This document shows positions 1 to 10,631 of a stretch of 64,000 bases of DNA, one piece after another; within the stretch, counting starts at the first letter, position 1, and each line of letters opens with the position of its first letter. A program made the position numbers and the translations under genes. Origin of the DNA: Gigaspora margarita (lineage: Eukaryota > Glomeromycota > Glomeromycetes > Diversisporales > Gigasporaceae); contig WTPW01000860.1 in NCBI GenBank assembly GCA_009809945.1, positions 225,230 through 289,229 of the forward strand, in the 5' to 3' direction. Under the pieces are notes generated by a model. That model saw nothing but the letters and a program-made list of their open reading frames with translations. It did no database searches and had not been told where the DNA came from.

Positions 1-86
1 TTAAAGTTATGATAGAATAGAATTATCTTTAAATAAGAAAATTTTTCATTTTTGAATTGGTTTTTTGTGTTATTGACCTTTTTATA

Positions 87-150
87 TACAGTCGTCCCTC
101 CTATAGTCACACCTCATATAGTCACACCACTATTTAAGCACCCAATATTG
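87..150. mobile_element. Solitary mariner-like terminus
   Basis: A TA dinucleotide is followed by CAGTCGTCCCTCC, which has the form of a Tc1/mariner terminal repeat (TA plus CAGT). Two further AGTCACACC blocks follow. I found no matching inverted end downstream, so this is a lone or decayed terminus. The rest of positions 1-341 is AT-rich with no gene that I can see. Confidence 0.3.
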
Positions 151-378
151 TGCGATGGACTTAAACATAGTACAAAAACCTAGTTATTGTCACAAATCAT
201 TTATAACCATTATCACCAAAATAATTTAATAAATATATAAATTTTTATTAATAAATTAACTCTTTACTATCACTATTTTTAAATAATGCAAACAATTAAT
301 CTAATTGGCTACAAAGTTCTATGGTGTCTAATGCAAAAATATACCATATGTGTCTGAAAATAGCCTAATACCTAAAAT

Positions 379-490
379 TAGTGATTGTACCCGGGTAGAA
401 CTTGCAATCATGTGACATAGTAATTTATCCGGATATCCGGGTAATTTAATAGTAACCGGGTAGAGGTTTTCCCAACGGGTACAATCTCTA
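379..490. mobile_element. hAT-type MITE, TSD CCTAAAAT
   Basis: The ends TAGTGATTGTACCCG and CGGGTACAATCTCTA are inverted repeats. The 8-bp sequence CCTAAAAT stands immediately on both sides (371-378 and 491-498). An 8-bp duplication with TAGNG-like ends is the hAT signature. Internal GC-rich CCGGGTA repeats are subterminal. At 112 bp it cannot encode a transposase. Confidence 0.8.
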
Positions 491-560
491 CCTAAAATAA
501 GCCAACCCTCTTTTGGTCAAAAAACTCAAAAATGTCTTTGATACAAAAATAAACCACTCC

Positions 561-886
561 ATTGTAAAGTCCATATTTTACTATAGAAATTGATTATATT
601 TTGCTTAAGTAAACTTATTCAGGAGATCAAATACATATATTCTAAATTTGTAGCAAGTTTAGAGACTATTTTATTATTTAACTTTTAAATTTTATATTTG
701 ATGAAAAAATTAAAATACTTTAAAAAAAATAAATTCAGCAAACATAAAAATTAAATGTTAAATAATAAAAAGTTCTCTGAATTGTATGAGAAGTTTAAAG
801 AATATGCATTTTGATCTCTTAAACATATTTACTTCAGCAATTATAATCAATTTACATAGTAAATTTGGACCTTGCTTGTAGCAACT
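561..886. repeat. Foldback element family A, copy 1
   Basis: The outer arms (TAAAGTCCATATTTTACTAT on the left, its inverted form near 855-875) face each other, and the inner arms TTATTATTTAACTTTTAAAT and its inverse pair around 670-770. Related copies lie at 7196-7710 and 14137-14470. The left arm holds the shared core TTAAGTAAACTTATTCAG at 605-622; the right-hand copy near 820-838 is degenerate. No protein is encoded. Confidence 0.65.
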
Positions 887-999
887 ACTTGCAATCACTA
901 AAAAAACCTCTCACTGAAATAAGCTACACCAATTTCATGTAACTTTTTGCCCAAAAAAGAGCATATTTTTGGACACATACAGTAATTAGAATATATTAA

Positions 1000-1245
1000 T
1001 TTAAGCTGGCTAATGCAGCTGCAGCTAAGCCAGCTTAGCTGGCCAAACCAGCTGATATAATGTGATTAGCTAGCTAATTTGGCTAAAAGCTAACAATTAT
1101 AAGAATCCAATAAATTCTTAAAAGAAAAATAAATAGACATAAAGTATGAGTCAAATATCCTGAAATATTCTGAATGCTGGCCAATAGTTAGCTGTTAGCT
1201 AGCCACTTAGCTAATAATTTAGTTGGCTAGCTAAGCTAGCTGACT
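1000..1245. repeat. AGCT/GCTAGC-rich palindromic patch
   Basis: Two blocks, about 1005-1095 and 1180-1245, are made of short variants of GCTGGCTAA and GCTAGCTAA, separated by about 85 bp of AT-rich sequence. The blocks are roughly inverted copies of each other, since AGCT and GCTAGC are self-complementary. It looks like the subterminal repeats of a short foldback element, but I could not fix its ends or a target duplication. Confidence 0.45.
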
Positions 1246-1363
1246 AAAACTATGTGGTTTAAATTACTATTAAAACATCTACCCAATATTTTAAGGCCTT
1301 AATTTAATACCATGGACCAAGTATACTATATACTAGAAACTGGAAACCAGTGTGAGTCTGGAA

Positions 1364-1472
1364 TATAGATGCTGGTGAAATTAATTTCACCAATTTCACC
1401 AATGCACCACCAATTTTACCAATAGTGGTGAAATTATTTCACCACATTTCACCATATTTCACCAGCATCTAT
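1364..1472. mobile_element. 109-bp palindromic MITE, 9-bp TSD AGTCTGGAA
   Basis: The left end TATAGATGCTGGTGAAATT is inverted at the right end. The exact 9-mer AGTCTGGAA flanks both sides (1355-1363 and 1473-1481). A 9-bp duplication is typical of Mutator-like elements, though hAT-like 8-bp elements in this window have similar ends (TATAGATGC at 37925). The interior repeats TTTCACCA on both strands, so the element folds almost entirely. Confidence 0.75.
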
Positions 1473-1481
1473 AGTCTGGAA

Positions 1482-2670
1482 CATTAAATTTTATAATTAT
1501 ACATATTTTTATAACGAATTTATTTTTTTTTATATATTTTTATAACAAATTTTTTTTTTTTTACTTAGGTGGTTTTGCCAGTATTTTATTAAGATTCTAA
1601 GTATATTGCTATATTAATATACTTGTTTACTCCTAATTTGCAAACCTGACATCACCTGGCTGCCTTAACAGTACCCAAGTGCAACCTGCTGCACTAATTT
1701 TAAGACTAATCTAAAAACTAGAGGCTGTGTTAAACTAGCCTAAGTGCTATACCAAAATGGCTTCTTCTCTCCTTCGTATTCCTTTAACTAACAAGGAAAT
1801 TAATGAGAACAAAATAAGGAGAGGGGGTAGAGAAAAAAAAAAGCCAAGAAAACGAGAAATAAAAAAAAAAAATGAACAAAATGAAAAATGGAAGAGAAAA
1901 ACAAAAAAGAAAAAAAACTACATGGTATAAACATAAAGGCTAATCTAACAAAAAGAACAAAACAAACCAAAAATGAAAAAAGAATACACTATTATAACCT
2001 GTGCTAGACTTAGTAAAAATTATATAACAAATGCAACTATTGTATATCTCTACTTTAAAGCTACGCCTTAATTTACATCTTCTTTCGACCAAGCATCCAA
2101 TCTCAGATATCCCTTAACCATCAACTGGAGCAATATCATATGGAGTAGCACTGATACTGTATCCATAAACAAACACGTCATGTGGTTGCATTCTACTGGG
2201 TCTGTCCAAATTTGGAAAGATAAACAATACTGATCTTTTGGAGGGGTAAACCAAATCCCCACTTTTTATCAAAAATTTTGAAAAATCAGGAGGAAAGTGA
2301 GAAAAGTAAAAGAGAGGAATCACTTGTAAAAAATTTAAAGGAGTGTGTAGTCTGAAAACTCATTTCTTTGTTGTTCCCCATTATATTGTCACAGGTTACT
2401 TTGTCGACGGATTAGAAATGATGACTCTACCAAAATTTTCTGTACAAGGGCACCACCTCCTGCCAGTTATCTTGTACCAAAACACTTCTGGCTTGCATGC
2501 TAAATATATCAAAAGAGTCCCTTAGAAAAAATAAGTTAACCTTTGTAAAAACTGTAGATCATGCGATACTTAACATCACTCCAACAAAAAACTTTTTGTT
2601 TTCTTCTGTCAGAAAATTTAGCTAAGTGATTGTCAGTAAGAGTTTTTTGCTTAGTCTGTTTTCTAACAAA
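1482..2670. other. AT-rich interval without a recognised gene
   Basis: Holds T and A runs (1520-1565 and an A-rich stretch at 1825-1920) and otherwise unique-looking sequence. Short frames at 2068-2323 and 2343-2525 have no recognisable domain. I see no gene here. Confidence 0.5.
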
Positions 2671-2827
2671 TTGTTTATATATATATATATTTTTATAACA
2701 AATTTATTTATTTTTTTTATTTGTTTTATTTTTTTTTATTTTTTTTATTTTTTTTTATTTTTTTTTATTTTTTTTATTATTTTTTTCATTATTATTTTTT
2801 TTATTTTTTTTTATTTTTTTATTTTTA

Positions 2828-2859
<32 letters not shown>

Positions 2860-2885
2860 TTTATATATATTTATATTTATAAATT
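2671..2885. repeat. T-rich low-complexity tract
   Basis: About 200 bases built from runs of T broken by single A residues (TTTTTTATTTTTTTTATT type). The reading frame through it is only Phe/Ile/Tyr and is an artefact of composition. Confidence 0.9.
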
Positions 2886-2924
2886 TGGATGAATCTATTT
2901 GTAACCATGGTTACAGTTCCAAGC

Positions 2925-3106
2925 TAGAGGTTGGAACCGGTTTTAAAAATTTAGGTTTATCACATTAAGATTCGGGTTTATTACACCAAAATTCAGGTTT
3001 ATCCCATAAATTATTAGTAATTGATGTGATAAACCTGAATTTTTGTGTGATAAATCTGAATTTTGATATGATAAACCCAAATTTTAAAAACCAGTTTCAA
3101 CCTCTA
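2925..3106. mobile_element. hAT-type MITE, TSD TTCCAAGC
   Basis: The ends TAGAGGTTGGAACCGG and its diverged inverse (AACTGGTTTCAACCTCTA) are bounded by the exact 8-mer TTCCAAGC on both sides (2917-2924 and 3107-3114). Inside, a GGTTTATCACA unit is repeated several times and inverted in the right half, so the element is a 182-bp hairpin. Non-coding. Confidence 0.85.
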
Positions 3107-3317
3107 TTCCAAGCCAATCAAATTGCTAGATTATATAACAATAAAATTCAAAAATTTACAAATCACAATAACTTCAATTTGTGCCTATGAAACCAATATT
3201 TTTTCTAGTTAAAAATACTTCTTGAGGTGTTTTATTATATAATAAACTTCTTCTAACTCTAAATCTAACCCTAATCCTAATCTAGTTACTATTACTGCTG
3301 GTGACAAGCATATTTTT

Positions 3318-3765
3318 TCTATAAATTTATAACAAAATTATTATTATTATTTTTTTATATATTTTTATAATGAAATTATTAGTATTATTTTTTTTAATGA
3401 TTTTTTTTTATTTTTATAATGAATTTTTTATTTTTATAATGAATTTTATATTTTTATATTCTTTTATTTTTTAATTTTTTTATTTTTTATTATTATTATT
3501 TTTTTTTATATTTTTATAAATTATTATTATTATTTTTTTTATAAATTTATTTTAATGATTTTTTTTAATTTTTTTAATTTTTTTAAATTTTTTATTTTTT
3601 TGAATTTTTTTAATTTATTTATTTTTTATTTTTATTATATATTTTTACATTTTTTTATTTATTATTTTAATTTTTATTTTTTATTTTTTTTTAATTTTTT
3701 TATTTTTTTTATAATTTTTGATTTTTTTTTGACATTTTTAAATTTTTTATTTTTTTTAACCTTTT
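3318..3765. repeat. T-rich low-complexity tract
   Basis: A second long tract of T runs broken by A, with recurring TTTTTATAATGAATTTT words at 3365-3450. Not coding, although a poly-Phe frame is open. Just upstream, 3252-3290 has CTAACCCTAATCCTAA, a short telomere-like string. Confidence 0.85.
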
Positions 3766-4135
3766 TTAAAATAGCCAGTAGTGATAATTACTAGTTACAC
3801 AAGTTTATAAACTAAAATAGATCATTAAGAATCTTAACAATCTATTTTAGATCATTTTAAGTACTATACTATAAGTTTTTTTAATATTATTTTTTGGATT
3901 CTCAGTTTTTTTTATTTATTATTATATTTATATTTTTTTTATTTATTATATATATATATTTTTGCTACAGTATATTTAGAATGAAATAAATTCTTTAGAA
4001 TGAAAAAAAAAGAGTTTGTAGATTACACAAATCTACATAAGTATAAAGATAAGTAATTTTTTTATTTTGTTTTGTTTTGCTTTGTTACAACTTATATTAA
4101 TATATTTTTGATCTTTTATAGTGTTGTACTACAAA

Positions 4136-4169
<34 letters not shown>

Positions 4170-4534
4170 CTATTGCTATTGTATATTAACTGTCTATTCT
4201 AACTATCACATCAAATAATTGTACTATGTTTGTTCTAAAAAACCTCTCATTTGTACTGCAATAAAAAAAGAATACTATTGTAAACTAACAACAAATTCTA
4301 ACTATTGCCCTACGTTCCGTTAAACAATTATACTATATTCTAAAGAAAAAAACCTTTAGTAATGCAATAAAATAAAAAAAATACTATTTATACTAACCTT
4401 ATGTACTCTGTCTGTTCTAACTATACGCTATGTTCCATATTTACAATCGTACTATGTTTGTCTAAAGAAAAAAAAACTATTAGTACTTCAAAATATATAT
4501 ATATAAGAATAAAAAAAAATACAATTATACTAAC
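3766..4534. repeat. AT-rich interval with degenerate CTATTCTAACTAT tandem repeats
   Basis: Holds (AT)n at about 4138-4170. From about 4170 to 4490 a degenerate tandem repeat of roughly 100-120 bp follows, with recurring words TCTAACTAT, CAATTGTACTATGTT, TCTAAAGAAAAAAACC and ATTAGTACTGCAA. Related blocks lie at 8242-8708, 9249-9449, 11770-12180 and 33000-33420. No gene is seen. Confidence 0.6.
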
Positions 4535-5303
4535 TAGAGTTCAGGACAGGTCAGGTTTAGCCCAAAATTTTGTGGGTCAGGCTGGGTTCAAACCTGGATC
4601 AGGTTCAAATTATTGATCTGTTATAAATCAGGTCAGGTTTAGGCTGGGCCTATCACAATTTGTATCTATTTATAGTAAATACTAATATAGTATGATGTTT
4701 CTTCTTGACATGCATGCATTTCATAACATATCTAGTGCAATTCTGAAAAGTAATAATAAAAAAAATATTTTTTCATAGTGACATCATGTACTTTAATCAA
4801 AACAAATCCTGTTAAAGTGATGTTTGCTTAAACAATCTTATACAATAGATAAATAAGTAATCATATGACATATTTAACAGTTTTCGGTTATAGCTAGTTA
4901 AAATGTCAAACCCCAAAATTTCTATAATTCTCAGTTATAGTCAATCAAATCATTAAAATATACAGACTTAAAATTCTACAATTCCTAGTTGCAAACAATC
5001 AAAAATGTTAAAACACATTCTCTCTGTTTATTTTTGTTTAGAAGTTTCCAAAATTTCAAAATTTATGTTTAGAAGTAAATCAAAAATATTAAACGCACAG
5101 ACTCTGATATAAATTATATAAATAGATAATGTGATATGAATTATTAAGATGATTAAATTGGATTGGGTTAGGTCAGGTTTTGAATCTGATCCGGCCTGAC
5201 CTGTCACAAAAATTTTTTTATCGGTCAGGCCTGGGTCAGGTTTTAAAAGGGCCCAGGTCAGATTTAAATAAACTAGATCGGACCCAGCCCATCCTGTATT
5301 CTA
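4535..5303. mobile_element. Inverted-repeat element with GGTCAGG subterminal repeats
   Basis: The left end TAGAGTTCAGGACAGGTCAG faces a diverged inverted right end (CATCCTGTATTCTA). Both ends carry clusters of GGTCAGGTTT/GGGTCAGG repeats in a GC-rich patch, with an AT-rich centre. The TAGAG-type ends look hAT-like, but the 8 bases on each side match at only about half the positions, so no target duplication can be claimed. Confidence 0.5.
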
Positions 5304-5794
5304 GTACCTAGGGGATAGTTAAATATATAGAGGACAACTCAATGTTATACAAGTAGATAATCGATCTTCAAAACTGTTACCATATATAAATCTATAAGTG
5401 ATACAATATTACCCTATGTTCAAAATGAAATATCAGCCAATAATCAATCCAACTATGCAAAAATAATTATTAGCTGATAATGGCAAGATGCTCATGTTTA
5501 TAATTATATAATTTTTTTGCCAATTTATCTTTAAATTTTTTTAAAAAATAGAATCAGTAGTTTGAAATATCTCTAAACTAAGCAAAATTTTATTAGACAC
5601 ATAAAAAAAATATACAATAATAAAAGAAAATGCTTTAAGCAAAAAAAACTTGTAGCTTTTTTTATTAAAAACTTCAAAAATAAAATGTAGATTTAACTTC
5701 TATCGCAAAATAGCAAAAAAATATATAAAACTAAAAAGAAAGTAACCAGTGGTCTAATTTAAATAGAAAGTCTTCATTTATATATATGGGGTAT
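5304..5794. other. AT-rich interval, nothing recognised
   Basis: No gene, clear repeat or inverted-repeat terminus is visible. The last 8 bases (TGGGGTAT, 5787-5794) are the target duplication of the element that follows. Confidence 0.5.
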
Positions 5795-5839
5795 TAGGGG
5801 TCTTAGCTGGGTCGGGTCTGACCCAACCTGACCTGGGTC

Positions 5840-6782
5840 TAGTGATGGGCCACATGCGGGATCTGTATAGGATCCCGCATAGGATTTTTAATATAAGATT
5901 ATTTGACCTGCATTAGCATATCATTTGGCCCACATTAACAAATTATCCGGCCAGCTTTAACATTAGTGTGCCAATAACTAATTAGTATTTGATGTACATA
6001 AAAAATATTATATACGCATTAACTTTTTATTTGTTTCTCGCTCACACATATATACATACATACAGAGATAATGCGCAAACATTACGTTGAAATAAATTTT
6101 TTAAATTGTCATTATTAATAAAATGGGAATCTAGACTTTTAATTTCTTGAATAAATAATATATCAAGAATATTGTATACCATATAGGCAAAAATCTCCAA
6201 TTTCAGTGATTATTTAATATAAGTAATAAGATAAATAAAATTTGAGCCAATCATTTATATGATATCAGATGATTATTGAGTATAAAAGTGACTATTTGAT
6301 AAGCCTGATTATGAATTTCTTATGAGTCATTTATGAATTTTTGTATGTATATAACCTGGTTACCTATAAACTTTTGTACGTATGTACCTGATCACTTATA
6401 AATTTTAGTACATTTATACCTGATTATGCNCCTGATTACTTATAAATTTTTATACACTTATAAGATTTGATCGCTTTGTTGCCATTATAATTTTTGAATA
6501 TATCTTTATATAATAATATTTAAAAACAAATTGAGAAAATTAAGGCAAATCTGAATTAATAAATTTAATAATTATAAGATTTAGATATTTTAAATATAGG
6601 CAAAATCTATATAAGCATTTTTATTTGTAATAAAAGCAGTAAGACTTAAAAAAATGATTATTATTTTAATAAGAAATAATATTCCTAGCGGTGATTTATA
6701 TATGTGAAAAAATCAGAAACTCTATCTGATCCCATGAATCCTGTGTGGAATTTTTAAAAAAATCAGGATTTGCCTATCACTA
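5840..6782. mobile_element. Nested hAT-type element, 943 bp
   Basis: Ends TAGTGATGGGC and GCCTATCACTA. The flanking 8-mers are CCTGGGTC (5832-5839) and CCTAGGTC (6783-6790), 7 of 8 matching. It lies inside the GGGTCAGG subterminal repeats of the host hAT element. Subterminal GGATCCCGCA-like repeats (5855-5885 and 6728-6770) are inverted between the two ends. No coding potential. Confidence 0.75.
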
Positions 6783-6877
6783 CCTAGGTCAGATCCAACC
6801 TGGGTCAGGTTGGGTCAGATCAACCTGAGTCGGGTCAGACCTGGGCCAGAAAAAACCCGAGTTGGGTCAAATTTGAG

Positions 6878-7161
6878 TAGTGTTCCGAGTTGATTAAAAT
6901 TTTTTCAATCGATTAGTTGTCAACTTAGTTGTTGATTAGTTGCAACTAATAGTCACATGTTTTTAATAAATTTGATTGGGTACAATAAATAATCACATAT
7001 TTTCTGAATTATTTCAACCACTCTAATTGGCTAAAAAAACTCTATATCTTAAATTTATTATGTAGATAATCAACTAATGATTAGTTAATTAAAAAATTTC
7101 CAATCGATTAGTTGAAAAGTTGTCAACTAATCGATTTTTCAACTAACGATTTGGATCACTA
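6878..7161. mobile_element. Nested small hAT-like MITE with decayed TSD
   Basis: Left end TAGTGTTCCGAGTTGATTA, right end AACGATTTGGATCACTA (imperfectly inverted). The flanking 8-mers AATTTGAG and AACCTGGG differ at three positions, all transitions, consistent with an old 8-bp duplication. The interior repeats ATCGATTAGTTG on both strands. Confidence 0.5.
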
Positions 7162-7195
7162 AACCTGGGTCAGATTATATTCAATGATCACAAGT

Positions 7196-7710
7196 AGTTG
7201 CTACATAGTAAAGTCCAAATTTTACTATCTTAATCGATAAAATGTGCTTAATTAAACTTGTTTAGAAGATCAAAATACATATACATTAAAATTTTTATTC
7301 AAAATAAAGAAATTTTTACTATTTAACTTTTAAGTTTTACATTCGTCGAAAATATTTTTTAAAAAGATTCTAATTTTTTGCTTTGAAAGTAAAAATTAAA
7401 AGTCAAATAATAAAAAGTTTTCTGATTTGGATAAAAATTTCAGAGTATAGTCAGACCTCCCTAAATGCAAGTTGTTGGGCCAAATTTTTGATGGCTTGCA
7501 TTTAGAGAAAATAAGAAAAATTGCATTTATAAAGGTTAGAAATATATTTGGGCCAGAATTTAAGGTTGCATTTAGAGAGATGTTGCATTTAGGGGGGTTG
7601 CATTTAGGGAGATCTAACTGTATATGTATTTTGCTCTTCCAAACAAGTTTACTTAAGCGGGTTTTATCGATTTACATAGTAAAATTTAGACTTTACTATA
7701 TAGTGACTAT
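7196..7710. repeat. Foldback element family A, copy 2
   Basis: Starts with AGTTGCTACATAGTAAAGTC and ends with the inverted form (TACTATATAGTGAC). The arms contain the shared core near 7243-7262 (TTAATTAAACTTGTTTAG) and 7637-7657 (AACAAGTTTACTTAAG). The centre is interrupted at a TA by the MITE at 7448-7620; without it the foldback is about 340 bp, like the copy at 14137-14470. Confidence 0.75.
7448..7620 (+). mobile_element. TA-flanked mariner-like MITE, copy 1
   Basis: A 173-bp element with terminal repeats matching CAGTCAGACCTCCCTAAATG and its inverse, flanked by TA (7446-7447 and 7621-7622). The first base has changed from C to T. It sits inside a foldback element and is therefore younger than it. 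An open frame of 109 codons across it reflects the absence of stops, not a gene. Orientation + is set by TTGTTGGGCC near the left end. Confidence 0.85.
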
Positions 7711-8067
7711 TATCAACCCGGGTTCGATCCGGGTTGGGTTGGGTCAGACCCGGATTGGGTTTGACATGAGGCGGGTCAGACCCAGATCAGGTTTGACATG
7801 AGGTGGGTCAGATCTGGGTTAGACCCAGGTCAGGCCCAAACCCGACCCAACCTGACCCACTAAGACCTCTATGGGGTATAAGCAACCTTAACTTTGTGAA
7901 TCAGCTATTTTTTCATGTGTATGTGTCAAAACAAATAAAGAAAAGTAAATTTTTAATATAAAATTTTGTTTGTATAACCAATTTATGAGAGTGACAGTTT
8001 GGTTAATAATTGATATACTTGTATAACACAAAGTTGTTCCCCCGTATATTTAACTATCCTCTAGCTA

Positions 8068-8241
8068 CAGTCAGACCTCCCTAAATGCAACCCCCCTAAA
8101 TGCAACATCTTTCTAAATGCAACCTTAAATTCTGGCCCAAATATATTTCTAACCTCTTTAAATGCAATTTTTCTTATTTTTCTCTAAATGCAAGCCATTA
8201 AAAGTTTGGCCCAACAACTTGCATTTAGGGAGGTCTGACTG
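8068..8241 (-). mobile_element. TA-flanked mariner-like MITE, copy 2
   Basis: 174 bp, ends CAGTCAGACCTCC and GGAGGTCTGACTG, TA on both sides (8066-8067 and 8242-8243). Inverted relative to copy 1, as shown by TTGGCCCAACAA near the right end. Confidence 0.9.
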
Positions 8242-8708
8242 TAGTACTAACCATCTGTTCTAACTATTGTGCTACATTCCATCAAATATTCATTCTAAAG
8301 AAAAATAACCATTAGTACTGCAAAAAAAAAATAAAATAAAAAATACTATAGTATCATACACTAACCACATGTGCTCTGTCCGTTCTAACTATTGCACTAC
8401 ATTCTGTTAAATATCGTTCTAAAAAAAACCTGGCAGTACTTCAAAATAAAAATAAAAATAAAAAAAAAATACTACAGTATTGTACACTAATCATGTACCT
8501 GTTTATTTTATCACCTACATTTTGTACTAACAATCTAAAGAAAAAAAGATCTATTAGTACTACAAAAAATATATATATATATAAAAACTATTGCTATTGT
8601 ATGCTAACTATCTATTCTAACTATTATGCTATGTTTTGTCAAACAATTATACTATGCTCATTCTAACAAAAAAACTATTAGTACTATAAAATAATAATAA
8701 TAATAATA
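8242..8708. repeat. Degenerate tandem repeats between MITEs
   Basis: Recurring words CTAACTATTGTGCTACATTC, TAAATATTCATTCTAAAG and ATTAGTACTGCAAAA with a period near 110 bp, closely related to 4170-4490. MITE copies flank and interrupt this array. Confidence 0.6.
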
Positions 8709-8881
8709 CAGTCAGACCTCCCTAAATGCAACCCTCTAAATGCAACACCTCTCTAAATGCAACCTTAAATTCTGGTCCAAATATATTTCTAACCTCTATA
8801 AATGCAATTTTTCTTATTTTTCTCTAAATGCAAGCCATCAAAAGTTTGGCCCAACAACTTGCATTTAGGGAGGTCTAACTG
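8709..8881 (-). mobile_element. TA-flanked mariner-like MITE, copy 3
   Basis: 173 bp with CAGTCAGACCTCC and GGAGGTCTAACTG ends, TA at 8707-8708 and 8882-8883. Same orientation as copy 2. Confidence 0.9.
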
Positions 8882-8886
8882 TAATA

Positions 8887-9060
8887 AAGTCAGACCTCCC
8901 TAAATGCAACCCCCCTAAATGCAACACCTCTCTAAATGCAATCTTAAATTCTGGCCCAAATATATTTCTAACCTCTATAAATGCAATTTTTCTTATTTTT
9001 CTCTAAATGCAAGCCATCAAAAGTTTGACCCAACAACTTGCATTTAGGGAGGTCTAACTA
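8887..9060 (-). mobile_element. TA-flanked mariner-like MITE, copy 4
   Basis: 174 bp, beginning AAGTCAGACCTCC (first base changed) and ending GGAGGTCTAACTA, TA on both sides (8885-8886 and 9061-9062). It starts five bases after copy 3 ends, in the same orientation. Confidence 0.85.
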
Positions 9061-9075
9061 TAATAAAAAAGAATA

Positions 9076-9248
9076 CAGTCAGACCTCCCTAATGCAACCC
9101 CCCTAAATGCAACACCTCTCTAAATACACTTTTAAATTCTGGCCCAAATATATTTCTAACCTCTATAAATGCAATTTTTCTTATTTTTCTCTAAATGCAA
9201 GCCATCAAAAGTTTGGCCCAACAACTTGCATTTAGGAAGGTCTGACTG
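9076..9248 (-). mobile_element. TA-flanked mariner-like MITE, copy 5
   Basis: 173 bp, ends CAGTCAGACCTCC and GAAGGTCTGACTG, TA at 9074-9075 and 9249-9250. Same orientation as copies 2-4. Confidence 0.9.
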
Positions 9249-9449
9249 TACTATCATATACTAACTACAAGTTCTAACGATTGTGCTATATTCTATCAAA
9301 CAATTGTACTATATTCTAAAGAAAAAAACTGTTAGACCTGCAAAATAATATATATATATATATATATATAAAAAGAATACTATGTATACCAATCATACTA
9401 TGTTCACTCTAAAGAAAAAAAATTAGTAGTACTATAAAATGTATATATA
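9249..9449. repeat. Degenerate tandem repeats with (AT)n
   Basis: Same repeat words as 8242-8708 (TCTAACGATTGTGCTATATTC, AATTGTACTATATTCTAAAG), with an (AT)n run at about 9347-9370. Confidence 0.55.
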
Positions 9450-9623
9450 CAGTCAGACCTCCCTAAATGCAAGTTGTTGGGCCAAAGTTTTGATGACTTG
9501 CATTTAGAGAAAAATAAGAAAAATTGCATTTATAGAGGTTAGAAATATATTTGGGCCAGAATTTAAGGTTGCATTTAGAGAGGTAGTGCATCTAGAGGGG
9601 TTGCATTTAGGGAGGTCTGACTG
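9450..9623 (+). mobile_element. TA-flanked mariner-like MITE, copy 6
   Basis: 174 bp, ends CAGTCAGACCTCC and GGAGGTCTGACTG, TA on both sides (9448-9449 and 9624-9625). Same orientation as copy 1, opposite to copies 2-5. The 258 bases between it and 9882 hold no gene. Confidence 0.9.
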
Positions 9624-9884
9624 TATATAAAAAAAATACTATCATATACTAACTGTCCATTGTCTACATTCCATTAAATGTTCATTCCAAAGGCAAAATA
9701 ATCATAAAAAAAAAGTTATCATAATGCAAATCAATAATTACAGAATTACAATACATATAAATTAGTTACCCAGATAATTGATTCGAATTAGCCCATTACA
9801 CAAATACATAAAACCTGTGTTGTTGATGTACTAAATGTTCAAATATAGGCATACGGTGTTACATTCAGAAAATGCCACAATTAG

Positions 9885-10050
9885 TGTTTCAGCCTAAACT
9901 GAAAGTTTTGCTGGGCGAAACTGGCGAAACCTCCGAAACCTAGTTTCACCAAAGGTCTCAAAGCTAAAACCTCCGAAACCTCTGAAACCAGGCAAAACTG
10001 AGCGAAACTTCTGAAACCTCCGAAACTGGGCGAAACTAGGCAAACTTTCA
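9885..10050. repeat. CGAAACC minisatellite, left subterminal repeats
   Basis: Short units such as CTCCGAAACC, CTGGGCGAAACT and CTTCTGAAACC occur at least ten times in about 160 bases. They are inverted relative to the array at 14860-15025 at the other end of the same hAT element, as expected for transposase-binding subterminal repeats. Confidence 0.75.
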
Positions 10051-10631
10051 AAACTTCCAAAAATAATAAACACTAAGTTTCACATAAATGATAGTTAGGA
10101 ACTAAAATTCATATTCGTGGCATCAAAAAAGTGGCCTTTACCAGAGGAAATATTTTTTGATTTTTTTTAGAAGCCTTTTACTATCAGATATGTACATAGG
10201 TACATAATAAAATAAAATACACAAACCATATTTGTATTTTTTTATTTTATATTTATTATATTACTATATATAATTAAGAATTTTCCTTATTAACAGTCAT
10301 AGAACATGTCCTCTAGAAATAAGTTTATAATAAAAATTATAAAAAAAACATATGAATTTACTATAAAATTTGAGTTGAAGATCCTTCTCAGCTTAACTAA
10401 TTAACTTAAAATTAAATTTTGTGGGTATATAGAACAAGAAAAGAAAACAATTTTGAGCTTAAAAACTGCATTAAAATTTTGCCAATTTTGTACTTTTTCA
10501 AAATGTAACTCTGTCAAAAACAAATATTTACAAATTTTAAATTAGCAGTTATGTGTAAAATTATGCTCTGAACAACTTTACTTAGGCGACAGAAGTAGAT
10601 TACCTTGTAAGAAAAATGGTTTATCTATGTA

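Larger units (their letters stand above)
344..982. mobile_element. TA-flanked inverted-repeat element (CCATATGTGTC ends)
   Basis: The left end CCATATGTGTCTGAAAATAG matches the reverse complement of the right end (CTGTATGTGTCCAAAAATAT) with a few mismatches. TA lies outside both ends, the signature of mariner-type insertion. The ends resemble the element at 55030-55342, so they are probably one family. It encloses an 8-bp-TSD hAT MITE (379-490) and a foldback of family A (561-886). No coding region is seen. Confidence 0.5.
5795..7871. mobile_element. hAT-type element, 2.08 kb, TSD TGGGGTAT
   Basis: The ends TAGGGGTCTTAG and CTAAGACCTCTA are inverted, bounded by exact 8-bp duplications TGGGGTAT (5787-5794 and 7872-7879). 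GGGTCAGG/GACCCAACC repeats sit just inside both ends (5805-5840 and 7722-7860). The interior has been filled by later insertions: a hAT element (5840-6782), a smaller one (6878-7161) and a family A foldback (7196-7710) that itself holds a mariner-like MITE. No transposase reading frame is present. Confidence 0.8.

Noticed and set aside
2626..3794. Frames of nearly pure Phe/Ile/Tyr
   Set aside because: Translations of T-rich low-complexity DNA.
7472..7801. 109-codon frame
   Set aside because: It crosses a MITE, foldback arm and hAT subterminal repeats; no domain, no coding signal.
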